DNA of 16,986 bases from RUG721 sp040307385 (GTDB lineage: Bacteria > Actinomycetota > Coriobacteriia > Coriobacteriales > Atopobiaceae), in assembly GCA_040307385.1 (NCBI GenBank), contig JAWRJQ010000015.1:1-16986 (forward strand), written 5' to 3'. The notes under the pieces are model-generated. The model worked only from the letters and a program-made list of their open reading frames with translations, searched no databases and was not told where the DNA came from. The translations under genes and the position numbers were made by a program. This document shows positions 6,899 to 14,093 of this stretch, piece by piece (position 1 is the stretch's first letter; each line of letters starts with the position of its first letter).

Positions 6899-7871
6899 AG
6901 AAACCGTACCCTCCCCTCTCCTGATCGCGGACGACCTGGCCCGCTTCGAGCGCGATGACGCGCCTGCGCATGGAGTCGACCATCTCGCGGTCGTGGGTTG
7001 CCATGACCACGGTGGTGCCCGTGCGGTTGATGCGGTCCAGAAGCTTCATGATACCCAGCGAGATCGCGGGGTCGAGATTGCCCGTGGGCTCGTCGCACAC
7101 CAGCAACGGCGGGCGATTGACCATGGCGCGGGCAACGGAGACGCGCTGCTGCTCGCCGCCGGACAGCTGGTCGGGGAACTTGTCCATGGACTCGGCGAGG
7201 CCGACGAGGCGGAGCACCTCGGGAACCTGCGCCCTGATGACCGAACTCGGCTTGCCGATGCATTCCAGTGCGAACGCCACGTTCTCATAGGTGGTCTTGT
7301 CGGGCAGGAGCTTGAAGTCCTGGAAGACGCAGCCGATCTGGCGGCGCAGGTAGGGCACCTTGCCGTTGCGCATCCTGGTGAGGTCTTGGCCGGCCACCAT
7401 AACCTGGCCGGCAGACGCCTTGATCTCGCGCGTGACGAGACGCAGCAGCGACGACTTGCCCGAACCGGAATGGCCGACGATGAAGACGAACTCGCCGGGA
7501 TAGATGTCGAGGCTCACGCCGTCGAGCGCCTTCTTGTCGGGGCGCGACGGGTAGATGAGCGTGACGTTTCTGAACGAGATGGTGGGGTCGCCGGAGCGAT
7601 CGACCGCAAGGGTGCCCTCGTCGCCGAGCGACGAATAGGCGGCCTCGATCTCCTCAGCGCTCTGAGCGGACTCGTCCTGGATGGACGGCACCGAGATCAG
7701 CGGCTTCGAAGCGGGCTGATCGACAGCGGGCAGCTGGTCGAGACCGGCGGTGCCGTCCTCGTCCTCAACGGAGGGAGATGGAGGCTCGATTGCGTCTGTG
7801 GAGGGAGAGCTCTGCAGCTCCTGATCCTCTTCCGAACCCTCGCTCTCGACGATGCGAAAGTGATTTGCCAC
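6885..7871 (-). CDS. ftsE: Cell-division ABC transporter ATP-binding protein FtsE with acidic N-terminal extension
   Basis: The C-terminal ~230 residues are a canonical FtsE ATPase: ISFRNVTLIYPSRPDKKALD, Walker A GHSGSGKS (133-140 from the GTG start), Q-loop in CVFQDFKLLPDKTTYENV, signature LSGGEQQR (236-243), Walker B LLVCDEP (256-262) and the switch His in THDREMVDSM (H293). It binds ATP and drives FtsX at the septum. The GTG at 7871 is preferred as the start: GAGGA lies 6 bases upstream, and an upstream ATG at 7910 almost coincides with the likely transcription start. Ahead of the ATPase are about 97 residues rich in Asp, Glu, Ser and Pro with no recognised domain, absent from ordinary FtsE (about 225-230 residues in total). 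Confidence 0.94.
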   Translation of the reverse strand: MANHFRIVESEGSEEDQELQSSPSTDAIEPPSPSVEDEDGTAGLDQLPAVDQPASKPLISVPSIQDESAQSAEEIEAAYSSLGDEGTLAVDRSGDPTISFRNVTLIYPSRPDKKALDGVSLDIYPGEFVFIVGHSGSGKSSLLRLVTREIKASAGQVMVAGQDLTRMRNGKVPYLRRQIGCVFQDFKLLPDKTTYENVAFALECIGKPSSVIRAQVPEVLRLVGLAESMDKFPDQLSGGEQQRVSVARAMVNRPPLLVCDEPTGNLDPAISLGIMKLLDRINRTGTTVVMATHDREMVDSMRRRVIALEAGQVVRDQERGGYGFYGAL

Positions 7872-7915
7872 GTGGGTCCTCTTTTCTGGTGCGTCGTGGT
7901 ACAGATACATTCAAC

Positions 7916-7921
7916 ATTATA
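7916..7921 (-). promoter_or_regulatory. Probable -10 box of ftsE
   Basis: A perfect TATAAT lies on the minus strand at 7921-7916. No convincing -35 hexamer is seen at 16-18 bases. Transcription from about 7909 would give a leader of about 38 bases to the GTG start at 7871. Confidence 0.42.
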
Positions 7922-7973
7922 GCGGAGCAATCGGAAAAGACCCACTGCCTACACGACCCCCACACGAAGGGAA

Positions 7974-8004
7974 AGGTGTCGAACGACCTGTCCATTCGAC
8001 ACCT
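7974..8004. repeat. 29-bp hairpin repeat, copy 3
   Basis: Copy 3 has a perfect 10-bp stem, AGGTGTCGAA/TTCGACACCT, around the centre CGACCTGTCCA. It is one base different from copy 1 and one base different from the reverse complement of copy 2, although about 4.6 kb away. It lies 24 bases after the stop of the leftward SIMPL gene and upstream of the ftsE promoter. This repeats the arrangement at 3278-3353: after a gene's 3' end and before the next gene's promoter. Confidence 0.85.
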
Positions 8005-8028
8005 CCCGGCACCTCTCCGTGTCGCGTG

Positions 8029-8781
8029 CTAGATGGAGTAGGAAACGGTCACCTGGGCCTCGATGTTCACCTGGCCGGGCTCGATATCCATATCGCCAAG
8101 CCCGCCCTCGACCTCGGCGCTCGCTGCGGTATCGGCGGCAGGGTACCGATATCCGGAATACGAATAGTCCTCGGCGATGGCAACCACGCGGCCGAGCGCG
8201 ACGCCCGCAGCGTCTGCCATGACCTGGGCCTTCTCGCGCGATGATGCCACGGCCTCGGCAAGCGCCTCGGCATAGGCCTCATCATAGGAGCTCACGTAGT
8301 AGCGCGGGCCGTCCACGCCCGTCGCGCCAGCAGAGACGCACGCGCCCATGAGCTCGGCCACCTCATCGATGCCGACGCCCGTGACCTCGATGACGGTATT
8401 CATCTCATATCCCACGATATCGCTGCCGTCATGCAGGTAGATCGCTGCGACCTCGGATTCATCGGCAGAACCGTACCGAGGCGAGAGGTCGGTATTGACG
8501 GTTTGGATGTTCTCATCGGCAACGCCCGCCTCCTTGAGCGTTTCGATGACCGCATTGACGGGCTCGGCATTGGCTGCGCTCGCCTCCTCGGCCGTAGAGC
8601 CCTGCGTGACGATGCTCACGTTGAAGCTCGCCTTGTCGGGCTCAACCCTGACCTCGGCCGAGGCGTGTACCGTGATGACGTTGCCCTGTTCTGCCATACC
8701 TGCCGTCCCTCCGCATGCACCGAGCGCGAAGCACACCGCCAGCGCGCCGGCCAATGCGGTCAATTGCTTGCCGATTCCCAT
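8029..8781 (-). CDS. SIMPL (DUF541) domain lipoprotein
   Basis: The 250-residue protein begins with a lipoprotein signal: charged start, hydrophobic core TALAGALAVCFA and lipobox L20-G-A-C23, so it should be lipid-anchored on the outer face of the cytoplasmic membrane. The mature part is a SIMPL/DUF541 domain, shown by the opening strand ITVHASAEVRVEPDKASFNV, by VNAVIETLKEAGVADENIQT with TDLSPRYG, and by the AYAEALAEAVASSREKAQVM helix followed by GVALGRVVAIAEDYSY. Relatives include BP26-type and YggE-type envelope proteins, some forming ring-like oligomers; no enzymatic role is established. The start ATG at 8781 has a GAGGAGG ribosome site. It appears to be transcribed on its own; neighbours give no functional clue. 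Confidence 0.88.
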   Translation of the reverse strand: MGIGKQLTALAGALAVCFALGACGGTAGMAEQGNVITVHASAEVRVEPDKASFNVSIVTQGSTAEEASAANAEPVNAVIETLKEAGVADENIQTVNTDLSPRYGSADESEVAAIYLHDGSDIVGYEMNTVIEVTGVGIDEVAELMGACVSAGATGVDGPRYYVSSYDEAYAEALAEAVASSREKAQVMADAAGVALGRVVAIAEDYSYSGYRYPAADTAASAEVEGGLGDMDIEPGQVNIEAQVTVSYSI

Positions 8782-8822
8782 GATAGCCTCCTCGTCAGTT
8801 GGGATCTGCTATTCATAATACG

Positions 8823-8851
8823 AACGGCGCCAACCGATTGTCGGCGCCGTT
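8823..8851. terminator. Strong hairpin downstream of the zinc ATPase
   Basis: A perfect 9-bp stem, AACGGCGCC/GGCGCCGTT, with an 11-base loop lies 32 bases after the stop of the leftward ATPase gene and 41 bases before the SIMPL start. It is placed to end the Zn operon, but only CGTATTAT follows on the minus strand, not a clean T-tract. Termination is therefore likely rather than certain. Confidence 0.5.
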
Positions 8852-8883
8852 GCGCAGGAAAGCGGCGATAGGCGCCCGGCCGG

Positions 8884-11220
8884 CTACCAGCGCGTATCCC
8901 AGCCCGTCATGAGGCGCATGCCGTTGAGGATGACGATGAGCGCCACACCCGTGTCGGCGAAGACCGCCGCGCTCATGCCCGCCACGCCGGCGATGACCAG
9001 CACGAATACGAGGGCTTTCACGAGGATGGCGAAGACGATGTTCTCCTGCACGATGTGCATGGTGCGTTCGGATAGCCGGAAGAAGGCGGGAAGCTGCGAG
9101 ATGTCGTCGGAGAGCAGGGCGACGTCGGCCACGGCGAGAGCCGTGTCGGAGGCCGCCGCGCCCATGGTGATGGCGAGGTTCGCCGCCGCGAGCGCCGGTG
9201 CATCGTTGATGCCGTCACCCACCATCGCGACCTTCTCGCCCGCGCTCTGGAGGCTGCGGATACGCGCGAGCTTTCCATCGGGCAGCAGTTCGGCGGCATA
9301 TTCGATGTCGCCGGCTTCCGCCGCCACCGCAGCGGCTGCGCGCCCGTTGTCGCCGGTGAGCATCTCGAGCCGGCGGACGTTGGCCGTGCCCGCAAACGCG
9401 CGCATGGTCTCCGACGTGCGGGGGCGCAGGGTGTCGGCAACGCCGATCACGCCCAGGGCCATGCCGTTCCTGCCCACGACGAGCGCGCTGGCGCCCTGCG
9501 CTGCGAACGCCTCGATCGCCGCCTCCACTGCGCCGGGCAGCTTCACGTGCTCGCGCGCGAAGGCGGGCTTGCCGATGAGGCACGATGCGCCCGCAACGGC
9601 CCCCATCATGCCGGCGGACGCCACCTCGCGCACGGAATCCGCGCTTTTCTTTTCCATGGCGTTCTCGCGGGCATGCGCGACGACGGCCTGAGCCAAGGGG
9701 TGCGTGGAGTTCTCCTCGAGCGCGTGCGCGAGGGCGAGCACCTCGGCCGCATCCGCGCCATCCACGCAGGCAATGCCGACGACTTCGGGCTTACCCGAGG
9801 TCAGCGTTCCGGTTTTGTCGAACGCCACCGCCGTGACCTTGCTCGCGATATCGAAGAACGCGCCGCCCTTCACGAGCACGCCCGTATTGGCCGCGCGTGT
9901 GATGGCGGAGACGAACGACACGGGCGTGGAGATGACGAGCGCGCAGGGGCATGCCACGACGAGCAGCGAAAGGGCACGGTAGATCCAGTCATGCCAGAGC
10001 ACGGGCGAGAAGCCCACGAGCGCAGACAGCGCCAGCGGGACCCCGATGCCCACCACGACTGCAACGCACACGACGATGGGGGTGTAGACCTCGGCGAAGC
10101 GGTCGATGAAGCTCTCGTAGGGGGCCTTCTCGGCCTGAGCGCCCTGCACCATGGCGATGATGCGCGCGAGCGTGGTGCAGTCCTCATCGGCCGTGACCTC
10201 GATGTCGATGACGCCTGCGGTGTTGAGCGTACCCGCATACACCTCGTCGCCCGCGCCCTTGTCCTGCGGCACCGACTCTCCCGTCACGGGGGCCTCGTTG
10301 AGCGACGTCCCGCCGGAGAGGATGATGCCGTCGAGCGGCACGCGTTCGCCGGGCAGGATGCGGATGCGCTGCCCCTCCTGAATGGCGGACACCGATACGT
10401 CGCTCGTACGCTCGCCCTGCACCAGATGGGCGGTGTCGGGCGCGAGCTTGGCAAGGTTCTGGATGGAACCCGAGGTTTTGCGCATGGACCAGCCCTCGAG
10501 CCACTCCCCCACCTGAGCGAGGAAGATGACGATGGCCGCGTCGCCGAAGGTGGAGGTATCGCCCGAGAAGCCCATGATGAGGCCGCCAAGCACGGCGATG
10601 GCCATGAGCACGTTCATATCGGCGGTCCTGCGCTTGAGCGTGGCGATCGCCATGGGTGTCACGAAGATCAGGCCCGCCAGCGCCGCGATCGCGTAGAACG
10701 GAATGGCGGTTTGCTCGTTGCCGAGCGCGTGGTCGATGATGAGGCCGGCTGCCAACGTTGCGCCCGAGATGCCCATGAGGATCTGTTCGCGATGGAGCGA
10801 GAGCCAGCTGCGCTCGGCGGAGAGGCGCGCGAGCTCCTCGGGCGTGAGGTCGAGGTCTTGACCGCACGAACGCACGGTTTCAAGCACCTCGCGCAGGCAG
10901 TCGTCATCGGCGACACCGCGCTTCTTGACGATGTTCAAGGTCGCCGTCGCATAGATGAGCTGGGCGTCATCGACGCTTTCGAGCATGCGGACCGCGTTTT
11001 GGCAGGTGAGCGCGCAGTGCGGGCAGTCCATATCGAGGACGCGATAGGAGAAGGTCGGCGCGACGGCAAGCTGATGGACCTCGAGCTCATCGTCATCGCA
11101 GCACGTGCAACAGCACTGCCCATCGTGCTCATGCGCATGTTCGTGTCCATGCTCATGACGCCGCTCTGCGCCGTGCTCGAGCGCGAGCTCTTGTCGCTGC
11201 ATAACTTCTTCAACCATCAT
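8884..11220 (-). CDS. zntA: P1B-type Zn(II)-exporting ATPase (ZntA/CadA family)
   Basis: The 778-residue membrane pump exports Zn(II), and probably Cd(II)/Pb(II), using ATP. From the ATG start there is a His-rich stretch at 22-33, a Cys cluster at 36-41 (CCCTCC) and an HMA-like domain with DMDCPHC (CPHC 66-69). Next come eight predicted TM segments, actuator TGES (313-316), the transmembrane metal site CPC (424-426) and phosphorylation aspartate D468 in DKTGTLT. The STHPLAQAV His-Pro site is H507, and the hinge GDGINDAP is at 668-675. A lysine in LVKALVF and an aspartate in FADTGVALIV are 21 residues apart, as in K693/D714 of E. coli ZntA, which supports the zinc subclass. The ATG at 11220 overlaps the arsR stop as ATGA, and TGGAG precedes it; a GTG six bases upstream is less likely. 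Confidence 0.94.
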   Translation of the reverse strand: MMVEEVMQRQELALEHGAERRHEHGHEHAHEHDGQCCCTCCDDDELEVHQLAVAPTFSYRVLDMDCPHCALTCQNAVRMLESVDDAQLIYATATLNIVKKRGVADDDCLREVLETVRSCGQDLDLTPEELARLSAERSWLSLHREQILMGISGATLAAGLIIDHALGNEQTAIPFYAIAALAGLIFVTPMAIATLKRRTADMNVLMAIAVLGGLIMGFSGDTSTFGDAAIVIFLAQVGEWLEGWSMRKTSGSIQNLAKLAPDTAHLVQGERTSDVSVSAIQEGQRIRILPGERVPLDGIILSGGTSLNEAPVTGESVPQDKGAGDEVYAGTLNTAGVIDIEVTADEDCTTLARIIAMVQGAQAEKAPYESFIDRFAEVYTPIVVCVAVVVGIGVPLALSALVGFSPVLWHDWIYRALSLLVVACPCALVISTPVSFVSAITRAANTGVLVKGGAFFDIASKVTAVAFDKTGTLTSGKPEVVGIACVDGADAAEVLALAHALEENSTHPLAQAVVAHARENAMEKKSADSVREVASAGMMGAVAGASCLIGKPAFAREHVKLPGAVEAAIEAFAAQGASALVVGRNGMALGVIGVADTLRPRTSETMRAFAGTANVRRLEMLTGDNGRAAAAVAAEAGDIEYAAELLPDGKLARIRSLQSAGEKVAMVGDGINDAPALAAANLAITMGAAASDTALAVADVALLSDDISQLPAFFRLSERTMHIVQENIVFAILVKALVFVLVIAGVAGMSAAVFADTGVALIVILNGMRLMTGWDTRW

Positions 11221-11543
11221 ACACACTCCACGTGGGCGTCTTCGGCAGCATGTTCGAGACCGACGTTCAGCAGCGTGGTCACGTGCGCATCGGCGAGCGA
11301 ATAGATGACGCGCTGGCCGTCGCGGCGCGCCGTCACCAAACCGCGGTCGCGCAGCAATCTCAGCTGATGCGAGATGGCCGACTGGGAGACGCTCGTGACC
11401 TCCTGCAGTTCCGACACGCCCTTCTCGCCCAGCGACAGCGCGCCGAGGATCTGAAAGCGTGTAAAATCGGACAGCGCGTCGAAGATCTGCGTTGCCGCAT
11501 ACACGACGTCATCGTTTTTGAGAAGTGCCGATGCATCGGACAT
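11217..11543 (-). CDS. ArsR/SmtB-family zinc-responsive repressor
   Basis: The 108-residue winged-helix protein carries recognition helix VSQSAISHQLRLLRDRGLV and wing RRDGQRVIYSL. Its C-terminal alpha-5 helix has D85, H87, H98 and E101, exactly the D-x-H-x10-H-x2-E spacing of the SmtB/CzrA zinc site. The alpha-3 CxC motif of Cd/Pb- or As-sensing members is absent, so zinc (or cobalt) is the likely signal. By family analogy the dimer represses its own operon, and metal binding releases it. It is first in the operon and shares four bases with the ATPase gene. The start ATG at 11543 follows AAGGAG, and a matching operator lies 18-37 bases upstream. Confidence 0.93.
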   Translation of the reverse strand: MSDASALLKNDDVVYAATQIFDALSDFTRFQILGALSLGEKGVSELQEVTSVSQSAISHQLRLLRDRGLVTARRDGQRVIYSLADAHVTTLLNVGLEHAAEDAHVECV

Positions 11544-11560
11544 GCCTACTCCTTATAAAT

Positions 11561-11580
11561 ATATGAGCAACTGTTCATGT
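11561..11580 (-). promoter_or_regulatory. SmtB/CzrA-type operator in front of the Zn operon
   Basis: An imperfect inverted repeat of 9-2-9 layout (ATATGAGCA-AC-TGTTCATGT, 7 of 9 pairs) resembles the ATATGAACA/TGTTCATAT-type operators of ArsR-family metal sensors. It lies 18-37 bases upstream of the repressor start, overlapping AT-rich -10-like sequence, so binding would block transcription of both genes. Confidence 0.72.
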
Positions 11581-11657
11581 ACTCAGGAACTAGTATAGGC
11601 ATTGCGATGCCATCGCGCAACGGCTGGTTTTCTCGCAACCTCACACCCCGGGGCCCC

Positions 11658-11768
11658 ATGGCACGGAAACGCCCTATTCCTGCGGTCTGAGCCGCCAAAC
11701 CGCCCTATTCCTAAGGAATAAGGCGTTCTGGTGCCAGAATCAGCAGGAATAAGCCCGTTTGGTGCCAG
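11658..11768. repeat. 111-bp palindromic array of four units phased at 31 bp
   Basis: The unit is AGGAATAAG-N6-TGGTGCCAG (24 bp). Two forward units begin at 11714 and 11745, 31 bp apart. Two degenerate inverted units begin at 11658 and 11689, also 31 bp apart. The two halves meet at 11713, where AGGAATA and TATTCCT arms abut around a single base. The whole is an imperfect palindrome (about 38 of 55 positions paired). It contains no supported gene. The 31-bp spacing is about three helical turns, which would place four protein sites on one face of the DNA; as RNA it could fold into one long hairpin. It lies between the divergent Zn and PTS operons. Confidence 0.7.
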
Positions 11769-11792
11769 GGCCGGCCGGAGCGCGACAGTAGC

Positions 11793-11832
11793 AAAAAGCC
11801 CCGGATTGCGAGCATCGCACAGGGCGCGGGGC
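11793..11832 (-). terminator. Orphan intrinsic terminator on the minus strand
   Basis: On the minus strand GCCCCG...CGGGGC (11832-11827 with 11803-11798) encloses a second small hairpin, TGCGA/TCGCA, and is followed at once by TTTTT (11797-11793), the classic form of an intrinsic terminator. No leftward gene lies to its right: the next gene, from 11982, runs rightward. It may end a small untranslated transcript from roughly 11850-11950 or stop antisense reading out of the PTS operon. Confidence 0.62.
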
Positions 11833-11892
11833 AGCCCGCCCGAGATGGGTCCCTGACACAGAAACTTGCACGTGTGCCAGCACATATTTTTG

Positions 11893-11964
11893 CAACAAGT
11901 TGGTAATTCTCGCGATTTACGGCGCAGGCAATAATGTAGCCAACTGCCCATACCAGGTGGTTGG
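11893..11964 (+). promoter_or_regulatory. Candidate operators upstream of the PTS regulator
   Basis: Two inverted repeats share a CCAAC/GTTGG half-site. One is CAAC-AA-GTTG at 11893-11902. The other is CCAACTGCC-N7-GGTGGTTGG at 11940-11964 (7 of 9 pairs), directly before the ribosome site GAGAGGAG. They could bind the PTS regulator encoded just downstream. A weak -10-like AATAAT occurs near 11930 without a clear -35. This is inference from symmetry and position. Confidence 0.35.
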
Positions 11965-11981
11965 AGAGAGGAGTGTGAGCC

Positions 11982-14093
11982 ATGACCCTCAAGAGCAGAC
12001 AGGCCTCGATTCTCCGCGCCCTTTCGCACAACACAGGCGGCATCCCCATCGCAGACATCGCCGAAGCGCACGGAGTCTCGCGCCGCACGGTCTATTACGA
12101 CATCTCGGACATCGACGCATGGCTTTCCTCCCGCAATCTTGGCCATGTTGTCGTCATCGACCAGCGGTTGCGGGCCGTCAGCATCGACTGGAAAGGGGCG
12201 GGCAAGCTCATCCGATCATCGGAACGCTACTTTTTCTCGGTACGGGAACGCCATGCCATGCTGCTCCTCTACGTCGCTCTATCAGACAGGAGAGTCACCA
12301 TCAGCCACTTGATGCAGGTCTTTTCCGTCTCCCGCAACACCGTCATCTCGGACATTCGCTCGCTTAAGCAAAAACTCGCCGCCTTCGGCATCGCCCTCGC
12401 AAGCGTTGCGAATGCGGGCTATACGCTACGGGGCGATGAGATCACCGTGCGCAAGGTCATCTGGAGCGAGCTCCAGCACCTCGGCAATGCAGAGTGCATC
12501 GTGCAGGTGCGCTCGTTCCTTCAGACCACGCTCACCGAGGTAACCGGCAACGATATCGACTACTACGAACTGTGTCGCAGCCTCATCAAGCAGTACGAGA
12601 GCGATCTCCAAACCCGCTGCTTCCTCGATAGCAACGGCCTCGAAGGCATGATGATCCAGGTCTCATGGCTCCGCGGCATCAAGGGCCATTGGGTGATTAT
12701 GGGCCGTGAGGAGCAAATCACGCTCATGGGCACGGTTTCATACCGATCGGTCCAGATGAGCGCAGAGAAGCTCAAGAAGAGCGGCATCATTCTCCCCTCG
12801 GAGGAGCTTCACTACATCACCTCCCTCATGCTTGGCATTAAGACCACCAATTTCGCCGCTCAGAGCGATGAGGACGAATACGTCTCGGAGCTCGCCGAGC
12901 GCCTCATCGTCAATTTCGAGCGGGTGGGTTGCCTCGCCTTCGTGAACAAGGGCTTCGTGCGAGACCAGCTTTCGCATCATATCAGGCCCCTCTATTACCG
13001 CCAGAAATATGGGCTCTCAGCGCACAACCCGCTGGCAGCGGATGTCCAGAAGATGTATCCGATGGCATTCGAATTCACTCGACGTGCGGCTCTCGAATCG
13101 GGCATGGGAATCCTTTCCGATGGCGAGCTCGCGTTCCTGACCATTTACCTTTCCTCCGACCTCGACAACAAGATGCTCGAGGAGGGTGACACGAGCGCGA
13201 CGCGCGTGCTCATCGTCGGCGCAAGCAACATGTCGACCGCAACGCTCGTGAAAGACCAGCTCACCGATGTCTGCGGCATCCAGTTCGAATACGAGCATGC
13301 AGAGCCGGGGAAGCTCCATCGCTGGGAGCTCGACAGCTATGCCTTGGTCATCGCGCTGTCACCGCTCCCGGCCTCAATGAGGAGCGACAACATGGTCGAG
13401 GCAGCACCCATCCTCACGGATGCCAACAAACAGCGCATCTTCGAGATCCTGCGCGGGAACCGCATCATCTCGCGCTACAACACGCTCATCGACGGGATCA
13501 TCGAAATCGTGGGCCGCTCCATCCCCGATGACGATCGGCCCGTGCTTGAATCGGATAAGCTCCGCTTCGAGCTGTTCCGCTTCTTCGATACCAACGATCG
13601 CGGCTTTCTCGATGATGGAGGCGCTCAGTCTGCTGACGACCGCATCATCCACGAACGGATCTGCCTGCCCGAAGGCTCATCCTGGGAGGACGCCGTCCTC
13701 GCAGGATCGCGCGCATTGCAGGCACAGGCACCTCGAAGCCGTCTCGTGGCACGTATGATGAACCTCATCAATTCTGGGAAGCTCCAGTGGTACCGCATGG
13801 CAGATGACGTCATGATCGTCCGCTGCCCCATGCAGGGAGATGAGGGTTCGCGTGTTGCAGCTCAGATCGTGCTCTCCTCCGATGGGGTCCCCTCCCCCGA
13901 CGGGCGTCTCGCCAAGGTCGTTATCTGCATGGCCACCATCAACCGCTACTCGCACTGGGGCACGCTCTACAACATCTACCACTATCTTTCCGACGATGAT
14001 CACGTAAGGAAGCTCGAAGAGGAATACATCGACCCGGCCGATTCCACCGCAGATGGGGTCGAGGGGAGGGAGCGGCATGTCGAAGAAGCATAA
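11982..14093 (+). CDS. PRD-containing PTS operon regulator (MtlR/LicR type) with degenerate IIB- and IIA-like domains
   Basis: The 703-residue protein has the layout of MtlR/LicR-type activators: an N-terminal HTH (about 1-55, HGVSRRTVYYDISDI), a second HTH (about 88-135, FSVSRNTVISDIRSLKQKL), two PRDs (about 195-295 and 300-400), a GatB-type IIB-like domain (about 405-490) and an EIIA-like domain (about 555-685). Phosphorylation normally tunes such proteins. Here the IIB loop reads IVGASNMSTA (411-420) with Gly in place of the phospho-Cys, and the IIA site reads MIVRCPMQ (611-618) with no His in the usual IPH position. In the PRDs only H332/H333 looks like a conserved regulatory His. The start ATG is preceded by GAGAGGAG. 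It heads the PTS operon and overlaps the next gene by 17 bases, so it probably controls this operon by contacts not seen in standard members. Confidence 0.88.
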   Translation: MTLKSRQASILRALSHNTGGIPIADIAEAHGVSRRTVYYDISDIDAWLSSRNLGHVVVIDQRLRAVSIDWKGAGKLIRSSERYFFSVRERHAMLLLYVALSDRRVTISHLMQVFSVSRNTVISDIRSLKQKLAAFGIALASVANAGYTLRGDEITVRKVIWSELQHLGNAECIVQVRSFLQTTLTEVTGNDIDYYELCRSLIKQYESDLQTRCFLDSNGLEGMMIQVSWLRGIKGHWVIMGREEQITLMGTVSYRSVQMSAEKLKKSGIILPSEELHYITSLMLGIKTTNFAAQSDEDEYVSELAERLIVNFERVGCLAFVNKGFVRDQLSHHIRPLYYRQKYGLSAHNPLAADVQKMYPMAFEFTRRAALESGMGILSDGELAFLTIYLSSDLDNKMLEEGDTSATRVLIVGASNMSTATLVKDQLTDVCGIQFEYEHAEPGKLHRWELDSYALVIALSPLPASMRSDNMVEAAPILTDANKQRIFEILRGNRIISRYNTLIDGIIEIVGRSIPDDDRPVLESDKLRFELFRFFDTNDRGFLDDGGAQSADDRIIHERICLPEGSSWEDAVLAGSRALQAQAPRSRLVARMMNLINSGKLQWYRMADDVMIVRCPMQGDEGSRVAAQIVLSSDGVPSPDGRLAKVVICMATINRYSHWGTLYNIYHYLSDDDHVRKLEEEYIDPADSTADGVEGRERHVEEA

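Noticed and set aside
9547..11304. A 585-codon open frame on the plus strand opposite the zinc ATPase
   Set aside because: It is antisense to a fully motif-supported P-type ATPase; the translation is Arg/Gly/His-rich low-complexity and lacks a ribosome site.
11658..11768. CRISPR array
   Set aside because: Units alternate in orientation, the gaps between them are only 1-7 bases, and no cas gene is near. It is a palindromic repeat cluster, not a CRISPR.
11862..11890. Sigma-54 promoter (TGGCAC-N5-TTGC)
   Set aside because: TGGCAC occurs on the minus strand but the downstream half is CAAGT, not TTGC, and the regulator belongs to the PRD/MtlR class rather than the LevR sigma-54 type.
11830..11980. 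T-box or other known riboswitch before the orphan terminator
   Set aside because: A few GC-rich motifs superficially recall a T-box, but the conserved T-box sequence and specifier stem are missing and no aminoacyl or amino-acid gene follows on that strand.
11583..12146. A 187-codon minus-strand frame crossing the Zn/PTS intergenic region
   Set aside because: It runs through the palindromic array, a terminator and the start of the PTS regulator; the composition is not protein-like and there is no ribosome site.
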